A DNA stretch of 54,130 bases from Maricaulis sp048270265 (GCF_048270265.1 NZ_JBLWTD010000021.1:1-54130), one strand, 5' to 3'; shown: positions 34,063 to 41,657, counted from the stretch's first letter. Made by a program: numbers and translations. The notes: generated by a model from the letters alone, not told the origin.

Positions 34063-36789
34063 TTATGCTTTTTGGACTGAGATTTCGAGTAGCGCTGTGA
34101 CCGTAGGGTCTGTCTTTTCCCCAAATTCTCCAACCCCGTTAGCTTCCTTCCCGATCAACACCACTCGCCTCGCTACCACATGCCGCCTTCGCGTCTCCCC
34201 TCGGTCATAAAAGTCCGCATTCTCGAATTTTGATTCCGGGCTGAGATGATAGCGCACAAGGGAGTCCTGATAGCTCTGCAGTAGGTTTGACGGCACCGGC
34301 TCCCCTGTTTCCCGGTCAAACGCCTGGGCGGCCGCCTTGGCCGGGTGTCGTTCAAATGGCGCGATTGGTTTGGGTGTGACCTGTTTGATCGGACGGCCGC
34401 GCCTGTTGGGATCGGCGGTGAGATCTTCGCGCATAGGCCGCTGCGTAGATGGAAGCGCGGAGAAGCTGGTCATGAAGCCGAACGGTTTGACCTGGTCCAA
34501 ATAGTCTCGGCCTTCATTGTGGTGACGCATCCAGGCGAGCAAATCGGGGCTGGTTGCGCCGTACCGGCTTGCGGCTGGTTGAGCGAGCGCTGGGTGATAG
34601 TTGAGCGGTACGTAGTCCGGCTCCCCCTCAAGAGCGGCGCGAATGATGTGATACCAAAGATCATACTGCCAGCGCGACACGCCCATCTGGTCGAGGGGGG
34701 CGACGGGATCGGGCACGCCGGACGCGGGATCGTTCTCACCATAAGGGGCCACAAGATGGCCGAGGCCGTGCGCCGACGCCTTGCGTATTACCGGGCGGCC
34801 CTCTGCATCGGTATTGAAGAGTGCATAACGTTTGGACGAAACGGCATAGGCGTAGAGCGGTTCCAGCCTCCCCGTTTCATCGGCTGCATAGTTCACGTCT
34901 TCCATTTGCAGGATCGAGCCTGATTTGCGGTATGGGTTGAGCGGGTTGAACCACTCACTCACCCGATCAGCACGCAAACGGAATTCCGCACGGCTCATCC
35001 CATCCGGTCGGGCCATGGCAAGGCTGTCAGTGTCGCAGAACACCCAGCCCAGGCCTTGAGCCGACGCCTCGCTTTCCGCGAGCGCTAGCATGAGGCGGGC
35101 CGCACCAGTGATCAACGTGCCCAATAGCGGATGAAAGTATTTGCCCGGCTCCTCCAAGGCGGTGCTTTGCATATCTCCGATAAAGCCCGCCGGACCAAAG
35201 ATGTTTAGGGGCTCCGGCTTTGGCGCGTTATCGCGCAAGATTTCGATAAAAATTCCATACGATGTTGAGTTAGCCAGAATTTTAATTGCCAACTGAATCG
35301 GGTCTTTATTGGCTTTGGCTTCGTCACGCAGATCAACCCAACGGGTAAAGGCATCATCCTTGTTGGGGTCAATGCGATAATCGGGATTTCCGAATAGTTC
35401 GATTGGTTGAAGCTCGCTTTGCGGCTTTCCCGGCGAAAAGCGAATAGCCTCCAAGATTTCAGGCGATTTTCCGCCAATGAACTTCGCGGCAACAACATCC
35501 GCAAGCGTGTACCAGATACCGCCGTCATAACTCAGGTAATTGAGCCCGATTGTGTTGACCTTGCCGTCATAGGCAGCCCGAACGGGTAGAACCTCCTTGT
35601 CCGGTCGCACTTTCACCAGGGTGATCAATTCTGACCAGGTCTCCCGGTGCTGAAAATCCGCTCGCGTCACCCGGTCAAGAAAGGCGCGTGTCTCGACCGT
35701 GGCGTCCGTCCAACTAAAGCCGTCCGCTATGACAAAGCTCCAGAGCCCCATAAGCGCATTGACGGTGGGATACATGGACTTGAAGTCGGTATAAATGACT
35801 TCCGTGACCGTCCGGCGAATTCGCACTTCTGCGCGGCCGCCATAAAAGGTGCTCATGATGCATCCGAATAACTCGCGCGGAACGTCCTGAGAGGCGAGAA
35901 GCGGGTCAATGCCCATTTCTTTGAGGTAGGCCTTACCGATACTCGCCTCACTGATGATCCGGTGGGCGGGGGTGGAAAGTCGGTGCTGACTGTATTGTTC
36001 AACCAGGGCCGCATAGCATTCCCAAGTCGCTTGGACATCGTCACGGGCGTAGTCGAGATACGTCTCTGTGAGCGGCCCTCCATGACTTTCGCTCGCGGCT
36101 TTGCGTGTCGGCACGTCGAGGGCTTCGCAAAGGCTTTCAAGCGTATGGCCTCTCGAAAGCAAAGCTGCGGCTAGGGTTTTCACATCGACAAAATAGCCTG
36201 TGTGGCGCGGCGTTTTCAGGCCGTGCTTGCGCATGCCGCGCGGGGTTTCCTGTTTCCATGGCGCTGAAAACTGGATGAGGCTCGCCCGTCTTGAGAGGTG
36301 CTTGACCTGAACGCGCGGTAGATGCCGGCTCTCGCATAGTTGGAAGGAAAACCCGCCGCGCATGCTCCCGCGAGCCGGGCCGTGGTGGATTGCGATGCGG
36401 GACAGGTCGAAGGGTAGATTAAACCCGGCAATCGACGCATTGAGCTCATAGCCATAGGCGACAAACACGTTCGCATTAAAATCCATCAGCGTGCGCAGGC
36501 GAAGGTTGCGGGACTCGCAGTAGGCCTTCAGGTCACTCTTTTCCGCGTCGCTAAGAGAACTCGCATCGAAGAAAGCGCCTTCCTCGAAGAGCTCCCCTTC
36601 ATGGCGCAGCTGATAAAAGCCCACGCGCAAGGCTTGTGACGGATCGGTGCGGGTCTCGGTGTCGAATATGAGCACCCAGGGCGATGGTTCGTCCAAGCCC
36701 TTGCGGCCGCGGCGTTGCGCAACAGGTTTTCCATTCGGCTTTTCCGTATAGGCGCGAAGCGCAATCGTATCAGGTGTGGTGATACTCAT
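34063..36789 (-). CDS. polB: Casposon family B DNA polymerase with proofreading domain
   Basis: A 908-residue family B polymerase. Exo I is D43-T-E45, Exo II N124-LPF-D128, Exo III Y247-ARD-D251. The linker motif reads FYGGR (315-319). Polymerase motif A is D335-FKSMYP, motif B K503-ILANSTSYG, motif C D586-T-D588-S, and the KxY motif K653-R-Y655. All catalytic residues are present. Motifs A and B are ~168 residues apart, longer than in replicative types such as Pol II, which leaves room for a TPR2-like insertion. A ~140-residue C-terminal extension is unassigned. GGAGG precedes the start, which overlaps the HNH gene stop as ATGA. It probably copies the element. Confidence 0.92.
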   Translation of the reverse strand: MSITTPDTIALRAYTEKPNGKPVAQRRGRKGLDEPSPWVLIFDTETRTDPSQALRVGFYQLRHEGELFEEGAFFDASSLSDAEKSDLKAYCESRNLRLRTLMDFNANVFVAYGYELNASIAGFNLPFDLSRIAIHHGPARGSMRGGFSFQLCESRHLPRVQVKHLSRRASLIQFSAPWKQETPRGMRKHGLKTPRHTGYFVDVKTLAAALLSRGHTLESLCEALDVPTRKAASESHGGPLTETYLDYARDDVQATWECYAALVEQYSQHRLSTPAHRIISEASIGKAYLKEMGIDPLLASQDVPRELFGCIMSTFYGGRAEVRIRRTVTEVIYTDFKSMYPTVNALMGLWSFVIADGFSWTDATVETRAFLDRVTRADFQHRETWSELITLVKVRPDKEVLPVRAAYDGKVNTIGLNYLSYDGGIWYTLADVVAAKFIGGKSPEILEAIRFSPGKPQSELQPIELFGNPDYRIDPNKDDAFTRWVDLRDEAKANKDPIQLAIKILANSTSYGIFIEILRDNAPKPEPLNIFGPAGFIGDMQSTALEEPGKYFHPLLGTLITGAARLMLALAESEASAQGLGWVFCDTDSLAMARPDGMSRAEFRLRADRVSEWFNPLNPYRKSGSILQMEDVNYAADETGRLEPLYAYAVSSKRYALFNTDAEGRPVIRKASAHGLGHLVAPYGENDPASGVPDPVAPLDQMGVSRWQYDLWYHIIRAALEGEPDYVPLNYHPALAQPAASRYGATSPDLLAWMRHHNEGRDYLDQVKPFGFMTSFSALPSTQRPMREDLTADPNRRGRPIKQVTPKPIAPFERHPAKAAAQAFDRETGEPVPSNLLQSYQDSLVRYHLSPESKFENADFYDRGETRRRHVVARRVVLIGKEANGVGEFGEKTDPTVTALLEISVQKA

Positions 36790-37160
36790 TGGCCTACCTC
36801 CAGCTCGGAGGGCAGGACGTGCTCAGCCTGTTCGAGCAGCCATTCACCGAAAATAGTGAATGTTTCAGCGATCCGCTTGAACCATTCGGCGACCGCTAGC
36901 AGATAGCGCCCTATGGTCTCCATCGTCGGATTGTTGGTGATCGGCGCGTAGGAATAATCCTTTTCCTTGTCGCTTTCTTCCCGATGGCAGTTGGCGCACA
37001 GCACCCCGCCATCATCATGAAATCTACGCGGAGCAATGTGAGCAAATTCCATTGCAGCCGGGTGATCGGAATACCCGCAGGATAGGCAGATTGGATTGCG
37101 GGTCCGAAGCCGCTTGTAGTCGGCCTCACGGCGCTTGTTTATGTTGGTTGAACTCGTCAT
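36786..37160 (-). CDS. HNH-like endonuclease, casposon accessory protein
   Basis: A 124-residue protein with an HNH/zinc-ribbon-type core: C25-x2-C28, H41 in EFAHIAPRRF, then C55-x2-C58-H59 in VLCANCHREE. This layout is typical of small His-Me finger nucleases. The C-terminal half is a helical tail. HNH proteins recur in casposons next to Cas1 and PolB. AGAGGA lies eight bases before the start, and the stop overlaps the polymerase ATG, so they are coupled. A role in nicking target or element DNA is inferred. Confidence 0.75.
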   Translation of the reverse strand: MTSSTNINKRREADYKRLRTRNPICLSCGYSDHPAAMEFAHIAPRRFHDDGGVLCANCHREESDKEKDYSYAPITNNPTMETIGRYLLAVAEWFKRIAETFTIFGEWLLEQAEHVLPSELEVGQ

Positions 37161-37172
37161 AGGTTTTTTCCT

Positions 37173-37751
37173 CTAACTGACGATTTGATAGATTTCGTGG
37201 AACGCAACTTCCTCCACGGCCGCGATGCGGTGGAGCGCGTTCGGATTGGTTTCAAAGGGATAGAAGCGGCCGTGAATATCGGTGAGGCCCTGGCCGCGAA
37301 GTTCGGCCAGAAGGGTGGTGTCATTGTTGCGCGTGAACCGGCCCTGCCGGTCCCAGGCCTGACCAGCTCTTGAGGCGGGCTTGAAGCCGTTCACGAAGAT
37401 TTCTTGGACGCGTCCGTCGGTCTGAACAGGTACACGCCGCACGCGCGGATCGTGGACCGTCCAAACCTTGCCTTTTCGAAGGGCGAGGTTGCGCAAGCGG
37501 ACGAACTTGCGAAGACGCTTTTCCGGAACACCGGCCTCACGAGCGGCCGCCCCGATGCCGTGCCCATCGCGCATGAGACGGATTGCGGCTTCAATTTCGG
37601 ATGTGCTGTTCGGGAGCCGGGAAGCGTTGGACGCCAATGGCTCACCCTGACGGGGATGCCCACGTGCCTGGGCGTTGCTCAGCCCGCGCTCTTGCCCTCG
37701 CTCCAGGCGGCGACGGTATTCGTCTTTGTAGTCTCGGCACTTGGAGGCCAT
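37173..37751 (-). CDS. Helix-turn-helix protein, first gene of the polymerase operon
   Basis: A 192-residue basic protein. Residues ~52-90 (EIEAAIRLMRDGHGIGAAAREAGVPEKRLRKFVRLRNL) form a resolvase/homeodomain-like helix-turn-helix. The N-terminus is highly charged (KDEYRRRLERGQERGLSNAQAR), and the C-terminal part (~100-192) is unassigned. It is followed by the HNH and polymerase genes. It may be a regulator or bind the element's ends; a terminal-protein-like role for a protein-primed polymerase is conceivable but unsupported. Confidence 0.6.
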   Translation of the reverse strand: MASKCRDYKDEYRRRLERGQERGLSNAQARGHPRQGEPLASNASRLPNSTSEIEAAIRLMRDGHGIGAAAREAGVPEKRLRKFVRLRNLALRKGKVWTVHDPRVRRVPVQTDGRVQEIFVNGFKPASRAGQAWDRQGRFTRNNDTTLLAELRGQGLTDIHGRFYPFETNPNALHRIAAVEEVAFHEIYQIVS

Positions 37752-37786
37752 CGGGTCTAACCCTCGTTTGAAGGTTTGACTCTTAG

Positions 37787-37815
37787 CCTCATGAGGAATC
37801 CGGTATTGCCCGGAT
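37787..37815. promoter_or_regulatory. Two inverted repeats in the casposon's divergent promoter region
   Basis: CCTCATGAGG (37787-37796) is a perfect palindrome, and ATCCGG-TATTGC-CCGGAT (37798-37815) follows two bases later. They lie in the only intergenic space from which both arms can be transcribed. Operator function for one of the flanking helix-turn-helix proteins is the simplest reading. Confidence 0.5.
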
Positions 37816-37843
37816 AAATGTCACTTGTATTTGGTGCACCCCA

Positions 37844-38806
37844 ATGACCCCCGAAGAACTGCAGCGCGCCTTGGAGGCCAAGGGACGGACAATTTCGGAC
37901 CGAGTCCTGCGAGATTGGAGGCAGAAAGGGCTGCTACCGCCCCTGATCGCAAAAAGCCTTGGACGCGGACGGGGTATAAGGCGTGAGTGGCGCCAGTCGG
38001 GACTGCTTGAGCGCACCGAAGTGACTGACGAACTCATGCGCCGTGAGGCAATCGCCAGCGAAGCCATTTTCCACCTCGCTGCGGGTGGATATCGGATCGA
38101 TTGGCAGGTGCTGAAGCGCGCTTGGATCAGCCACATCGAGCGTAGAGACCGAAAAATCGAACGTCTTGCAAAGCGTAAACGTGGTGGTGTGGGAGATATC
38201 GTTCCGGTTCTTCCAACAGCAAAAATGTTGGGAGAGTTTGAACGCGAATTCGATCAACGGCCACTCGCGCAAGCAATTCTTGAGCTATTCAGAAAGCATT
38301 TCGACCCGAATTTGGAGATTGAATCTGATGAGGCCTACGTCCTAATCGAAGGGGTTGCTGAAAGCTTTGGTGTTTCTCCAGGCGAGGATCGAATTCAGGA
38401 GATCGCCAACTTCATCAATATGCCCTTGCAGAACCTGTTTGATAGGGAGTTTGAGGCCGATTGCATTCGGACTGCCGACAAACGTCAATTGGTGACAACT
38501 CAAGTTCTGACTATCCGCGCTTACCGGACTGTTCGAAACTTTGTCGAGCGCACGGGGATCGGCGACCATCAAGCCCCAGACACGATTGCTCTAATCGCGG
38601 TTACATTCGGTCCGATATTTCTCAGGCTGGCGTTTGCGGCCGCTGAGTTTGATGAAGACACCACAGTGCGTCGCGCGGCCCGACGGTTTGAGAGCTGGTC
38701 ACGTACGATTGAGCCTTCGACTGTGAGCAAAGCCGGTGACGTTTCAGCCCCATCCCTACGGACAACAGCCAGACTTCGCCGTGTTTGCCGCGATGTTTTT
38801 GGCTGA
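37844..38806 (+). CDS. MerR-like winged-helix protein, upstream of casposase
   Basis: A 320-residue protein with an N-terminal MerR/excisionase-type DNA-binding domain: TPEELQRALEAKGRTISDRVLRDWRQKGLLPP and LGRGRGIRREW, where the WxxxGLLPP turn is characteristic. The remaining ~250 residues are mostly helical and unassigned. It is the first gene of the right arm, 39 bases before the Cas1 frame, and could control the divergent region (37752-37843) or help assemble element ends. Confidence 0.6.
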   Translation: MTPEELQRALEAKGRTISDRVLRDWRQKGLLPPLIAKSLGRGRGIRREWRQSGLLERTEVTDELMRREAIASEAIFHLAAGGYRIDWQVLKRAWISHIERRDRKIERLAKRKRGGVGDIVPVLPTAKMLGEFEREFDQRPLAQAILELFRKHFDPNLEIESDEAYVLIEGVAESFGVSPGEDRIQEIANFINMPLQNLFDREFEADCIRTADKRQLVTTQVLTIRAYRTVRNFVERTGIGDHQAPDTIALIAVTFGPIFLRLAFAAAEFDEDTTVRRAARRFESWSRTIEPSTVSKAGDVSAPSLRTTARLRRVCRDVFG

Positions 38807-38866
38807 TAGCAGTTCCCTTGGGCCCATAGCCTGCTAAGATTCCTTATGTCGAACCCGGAGGGCGCG

Positions 38867-39964
38867 ATGCACCAGTCCCTAGTGCGCGAAGTCGAAACGC
38901 CAGGAAACGACGACCACTACGAATGGGCGGAACGTTGTCGCTATTGGCTAGCTGAATACCAAGCGTCCATTCCGAAGCGAAAGCGGCGCGAACGCCAAGC
39001 ACATCCGCTCATCCTCACTGGAAACGGCATGTCGATGCGCGTCAATCGCGGCGCGCTCGTAATCCGCGATGGACTCACGCACTATCCTCAGGACGTGGAC
39101 GAACATCGTCTCTTTCCTGGCGGATTGGAAAACCCGCCCCGCATTGTATTGGTAGACGGCTCCGGTGAGATTTCGCTCGACGCCATCGACTGGCTGGCCG
39201 AACAGGATATTTCCCTTATTCGCCTTCGCTGGGATGGCCGCGTCGTGTCTGTCGTGGGGCAGAGTGGCTACTCCGCTGATCCGGATAAGGTCGCCTGGCA
39301 GATCGCGACACGACGGGGCGACGCGGCCCGCGTAGCGTTCGGAATTCCGCTTATCCGGAAGAAGCTCGAAGGCACGTTGTCAAACTTAGCCGCCTTTTTC
39401 CCAACCTCCGCAGCGAAAGACCGCGCGGTTCGAACAGCCGAAACCGTATTGGCCGAGCTGGAATTAGCACCGGTCGCCACCGTCGACGCACTATTGGGCT
39501 TGGAGGGCAAAGCGGCCAACGCCTACTTCGCGGCTTGGTCGACCATTCCTATTCGCTGGAAGAGCCTCGAGAAGCTGCCCGTGCCGGAAGATTGGCTGAC
39601 ATATAAATCTCGCTCTGCCTTACGGGCGAAAAGAGTGCCCACCAATCGGCGCGCCACGCATCCCGTGAACGCGATGCTCAACTACGTCTATGGAATGCTG
39701 GAAATTCGCACCCGCATCCGAGCCATCGCTGATGGTTATGATCCGACGAGAGGGGTTGTGCATGGGGAGGGTTCGAGCGGGCGTGACGGATATGTATTTG
39801 ATTTGATGGAGGCAGGTAGGTCGGAAGCGGAGCGGCGGGTATTGCGGCTTCTGGTGCAGCAGGAGTTCAGCAAGGCTGACTTTGCGACTACGACAACAGG
39901 AACGTGTAGGGTGCAACCTCATTTGGCGAGCCTAATCGCCAGCCCTTCGGCTCGTAGATGGTAG
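38867..39964 (+). CDS. cas1: Cas1 homologue, probable casposase (casposon integrase)
   Basis: A 365-residue solo Cas1. The beta-rich N-terminal domain (LILTGNGMSMRVNRGALVIRDG; RIVLVDGSGEISLDAIDWLAEQDISLIRL) and the helical catalytic domain are clear. Active-site residues are Glu in LLGLEGKAANAYF, His in GVVHGEG, and Asp and Glu in YVFDLMEAGR; numbered from the longer start at 38846 they are E220, H306, D319 and E322. The THPVNAMLNYVYGML helix and TGTCRVQPHLASLIA end are typical. ATG 38867 is preferred because CGGAGG precedes it. There is no cas2 or CRISPR nearby, so it should integrate the element by its TIRs. Confidence 0.93.
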   Translation: MHQSLVREVETPGNDDHYEWAERCRYWLAEYQASIPKRKRRERQAHPLILTGNGMSMRVNRGALVIRDGLTHYPQDVDEHRLFPGGLENPPRIVLVDGSGEISLDAIDWLAEQDISLIRLRWDGRVVSVVGQSGYSADPDKVAWQIATRRGDAARVAFGIPLIRKKLEGTLSNLAAFFPTSAAKDRAVRTAETVLAELELAPVATVDALLGLEGKAANAYFAAWSTIPIRWKSLEKLPVPEDWLTYKSRSALRAKRVPTNRRATHPVNAMLNYVYGMLEIRTRIRAIADGYDPTRGVVHGEGSSGRDGYVFDLMEAGRSEAERRVLRLLVQQEFSKADFATTTTGTCRVQPHLASLIASPSARRW

Positions 39965-39977
39965 CATAGGTGAAAGT

Positions 39978-40955
39978 ATGAAACGTGGTTTTTTAATTGG
40001 TGAGATCATCGATGATATTTCTGAAATTCAGCGTGATTTAGAAAATAGATCCTCGCTGGGGATATATGATCTAAACAAATATATAGAGGACTTTTTTCGG
40101 GAATTTTTTAACAAACTATATGGATTTAACCTCACAAACCTTAACGCTATAAGGTCCAATGAACCAGGTATTGACCTAGGTGATAAGTCTAAAGGTATAG
40201 CCTACCAAATTACATCCACAAAAACCCTCCAGAAAATAAAGGGTACTCTGTCAAAAATTACAGATGAACAAACGAAAACGTATAGTACCATATATATTTT
40301 TATTGCTGGCAAGAAGCAAAATTCTTATTCACTGAAAGAAAGTGATAATTTGAAAGATATGGTAATCATGGATTTCGTAAATCTTGTTGCTCTACATGAG
40401 TATAGTAGAATTTCTACGTCAAAAGTTCGAATTGAACTTGAGATACCCACAAAAAATGGTGAGTACGCTACGTCAATAAAGAAACTCTTTGAAGCCATTC
40501 CCAGCCCAAAAATTGGCTCCGGCAAGAAAATATCAGATTTTTGGAATAAGCAAGGGCACGGCGATCAGATAACAAATAGTGAATTCATCGATAATATTGC
40601 TTATTGCTCAAATGAACTTGCATGCCTTCCAAGAATTACAAGAGACTTTTTGTCAACCGTGATTGATAGGATTATGCAGACGGATGGAATCAGCGATTCG
40701 GGCGATTTTTCAATTCTAACGTCTACTTTGGAAAGGTTGTCTAAGGGGTATGATTTTCAAGGAGATTTTCATATACTTCAGGAAAGGAATATGTGTTTTT
40801 ATGACGAGCCTGAATACACAGGTGGTCCAAGTTATTTTAAGTTTTCCATTCCGTTCAAAAACGACACTTTATCGTTTGCACTGATCGATTATTACAAACA
40901 TATAGATATACCTTTGCAAAAGCCCCTGGTGACGTTGGATTTTTCGGACGTTTGA
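39978..40955 (+). CDS. SMEK-domain-like protein, AT-rich casposon cargo
   Basis: A 325-residue protein whose N-terminus follows the SMEK-domain pattern seen in defence-associated proteins: LGIYDLNKYIEDFFREFF, LYGFNLTNLNAIRSNEPG, IDLGDKSKGIAYQITST (D66, D69, Q77) and KIKGTLSKI. The Asp and the strand IAYQITS resemble a degenerate PD-(D/E)xK nuclease core. The C-terminal half is unassigned. The gene is far more AT-rich than all others here, which points to separate acquisition. AGGTGAAAGT precedes the ATG, 13 bases after cas1. It ends 28 bases before the 13-bp core of the right TIR. Confidence 0.65.
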   Translation: MKRGFLIGEIIDDISEIQRDLENRSSLGIYDLNKYIEDFFREFFNKLYGFNLTNLNAIRSNEPGIDLGDKSKGIAYQITSTKTLQKIKGTLSKITDEQTKTYSTIYIFIAGKKQNSYSLKESDNLKDMVIMDFVNLVALHEYSRISTSKVRIELEIPTKNGEYATSIKKLFEAIPSPKIGSGKKISDFWNKQGHGDQITNSEFIDNIAYCSNELACLPRITRDFLSTVIDRIMQTDGISDSGDFSILTSTLERLSKGYDFQGDFHILQERNMCFYDEPEYTGGPSYFKFSIPFKNDTLSFALIDYYKHIDIPLQKPLVTLDFSDV

Positions 40956-40975
40956 TAGTCAACAATAGAATATCT

Positions 40976-40996
40976 GCCGGATATCTCTATACCCCC
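40976..40996 (-). repeat. Right terminal inverted repeat
   Basis: Read inward on the minus strand it begins GGGGGTATAGAGA and then TA TCCG G C, matching the left end at 18 of 21 positions. A sixth C at 40997 is counted as the first base of the flanking duplication. Confidence 0.88.
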
Positions 40997-41010
40997 CTCG
41001 CGGAGAGGGA
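40997..41010 (+). repeat. Right 14-bp target-site duplication
   Basis: CTCGCGGAGAGGGA directly follows the right TIR and is followed by GGGGGG (41011-41016), the remainder of the interrupted palindromic repeat. The upstream half of that repeat is missing on this side, as expected after insertion. Confidence 0.85.
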
Positions 41011-41063
41011 GGGGGGCTGCGTTGGCCGGGTACCGGTGGTCCCTGCTTGGCGGTTTGGTCAAA

Positions 41064-41657
41064 TCAGGTGGAGCCAGCGTCCGCTACAGACTCTCGGTGC
41101 CGATTGAGGGACTCGTTGAGACCATTCCAGACGCGCTCAACGCTGAGGGCTCCCCCAAGCTGGTCAGGGTGCACCGGTTGTCCGTGGAGCTTCCCCAGGT
41201 CAATCCGCGCAAACTCGACATTGAGTTCTCGGCGGAGATTCGGATCCTTCACGTTCCAGACCGGAGTGCCTATCTTGTGAGAAAATGCGTTGCGCACGGC
41301 TGAGATTAGAATCGAAATGTCGTTCAGTTGCGGTGGAACGCTCTTGGGGACCGCGCCATCGCCGAAGCGCGCTTCTAGGAAGTCAAACATCGCGATGAAG
41401 CAGAGCCCAAATTGGTTTCCGGCAATTTGCTCCGCCGTTATCCTGCGTTCTTCTAGATCATCGAATTGGTCGGCGCGCATTCGTTTGAATGGCATACTAT
41501 CGCCAGCCAAGATGTCATCTTCGAACGCAAAGCGCATTCTGTCGTCGCTGGCGTAAGTCCACATTCGGTGGGCAAAGTGGTAATTCTTGAGTGCCAAGTA
41601 GAAGGCGTCAACTCGAGTGTCGGCATCTCGGGCATGTTGCAGGTAATCAAAACTCAC
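41064..41657 (-). CDS. HEPN-like hypothetical protein coupled to threonine synthase
   Basis: A 197-residue helical protein of unknown function. It contains R-x4-H (Arg122-NAFS-His127) in ISAVRNAFSHKI, the motif of HEPN-superfamily ribonucleases, within a helical context (GLCFIAMFDFLEARFG; LNDISILISAVRNAF). GTG 41657 overlaps the threonine synthase TGA as GTGA. GC is lower than in thrC. It ends 68 bases from the right TIR and is not truncated by the element. A catalytic role is not certain. Confidence 0.6.
   Translation of the reverse strand: MSFDYLQHARDADTRVDAFYLALKNYHFAHRMWTYASDDRMRFAFEDDILAGDSMPFKRMRADQFDDLEERRITAEQIAGNQFGLCFIAMFDFLEARFGDGAVPKSVPPQLNDISILISAVRNAFSHKIGTPVWNVKDPNLRRELNVEFARIDLGKLHGQPVHPDQLGGALSVERVWNGLNESLNRHRESVADAGST

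Larger units (their letters stand above)
28438..40996. mobile_element. Casposon (Cas1-encoding self-synthesising transposon), 12,559 bp
   Basis: The segment has terminal inverted repeats at both ends and a 14-bp direct repeat outside them. It encodes Cas1 (38867), a family B DNA polymerase (34063-36789), an HNH-like protein (36786-37160) and helix-turn-helix proteins (37173-37751 and 37844-38806), the defining casposon set. There is no cas2, CRISPR array, tyrosine or serine recombinase, or tRNA attachment site. Two arms are transcribed outward from 37752-37843. Cargo comprises a type III restriction-modification pair, a proteasome-like hydrolase and an AT-rich SMEK-like gene. Genes stop 18 and 28 bases from the ends of the 13-bp TIR cores. 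All open frames look intact, so it may be active. Confidence 0.92.

Noticed and set aside
38846..38866. Cas1 starting at ATG 38846
   Set aside because: It is possible, but no Shine-Dalgarno precedes it, while CGGAGG stands before ATG 38867. The seven extra residues are not part of the Cas1 fold.
28438..40996. Reading the island as an integrative conjugative element, prophage or pipolin
   Set aside because: There is no integrase of the tyrosine or serine type, no conjugation or virion genes, and no tRNA attachment site. The TIRs with a 14-bp duplication and Cas1 fit a casposon instead of a pipolin.
40997..41016. Right flank as an independent full copy of the palindromic repeat
   Set aside because: It contains only the part of the repeat after the insertion point and abuts the TIR exactly; the GGGCACC half is missing. 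A target duplication explains this better.
37752..41060. CRISPR array next to cas1
   Set aside because: I looked on both sides of cas1 for regularly spaced direct repeats. Only coding sequence, the TIR and one palindromic repeat remnant are present.
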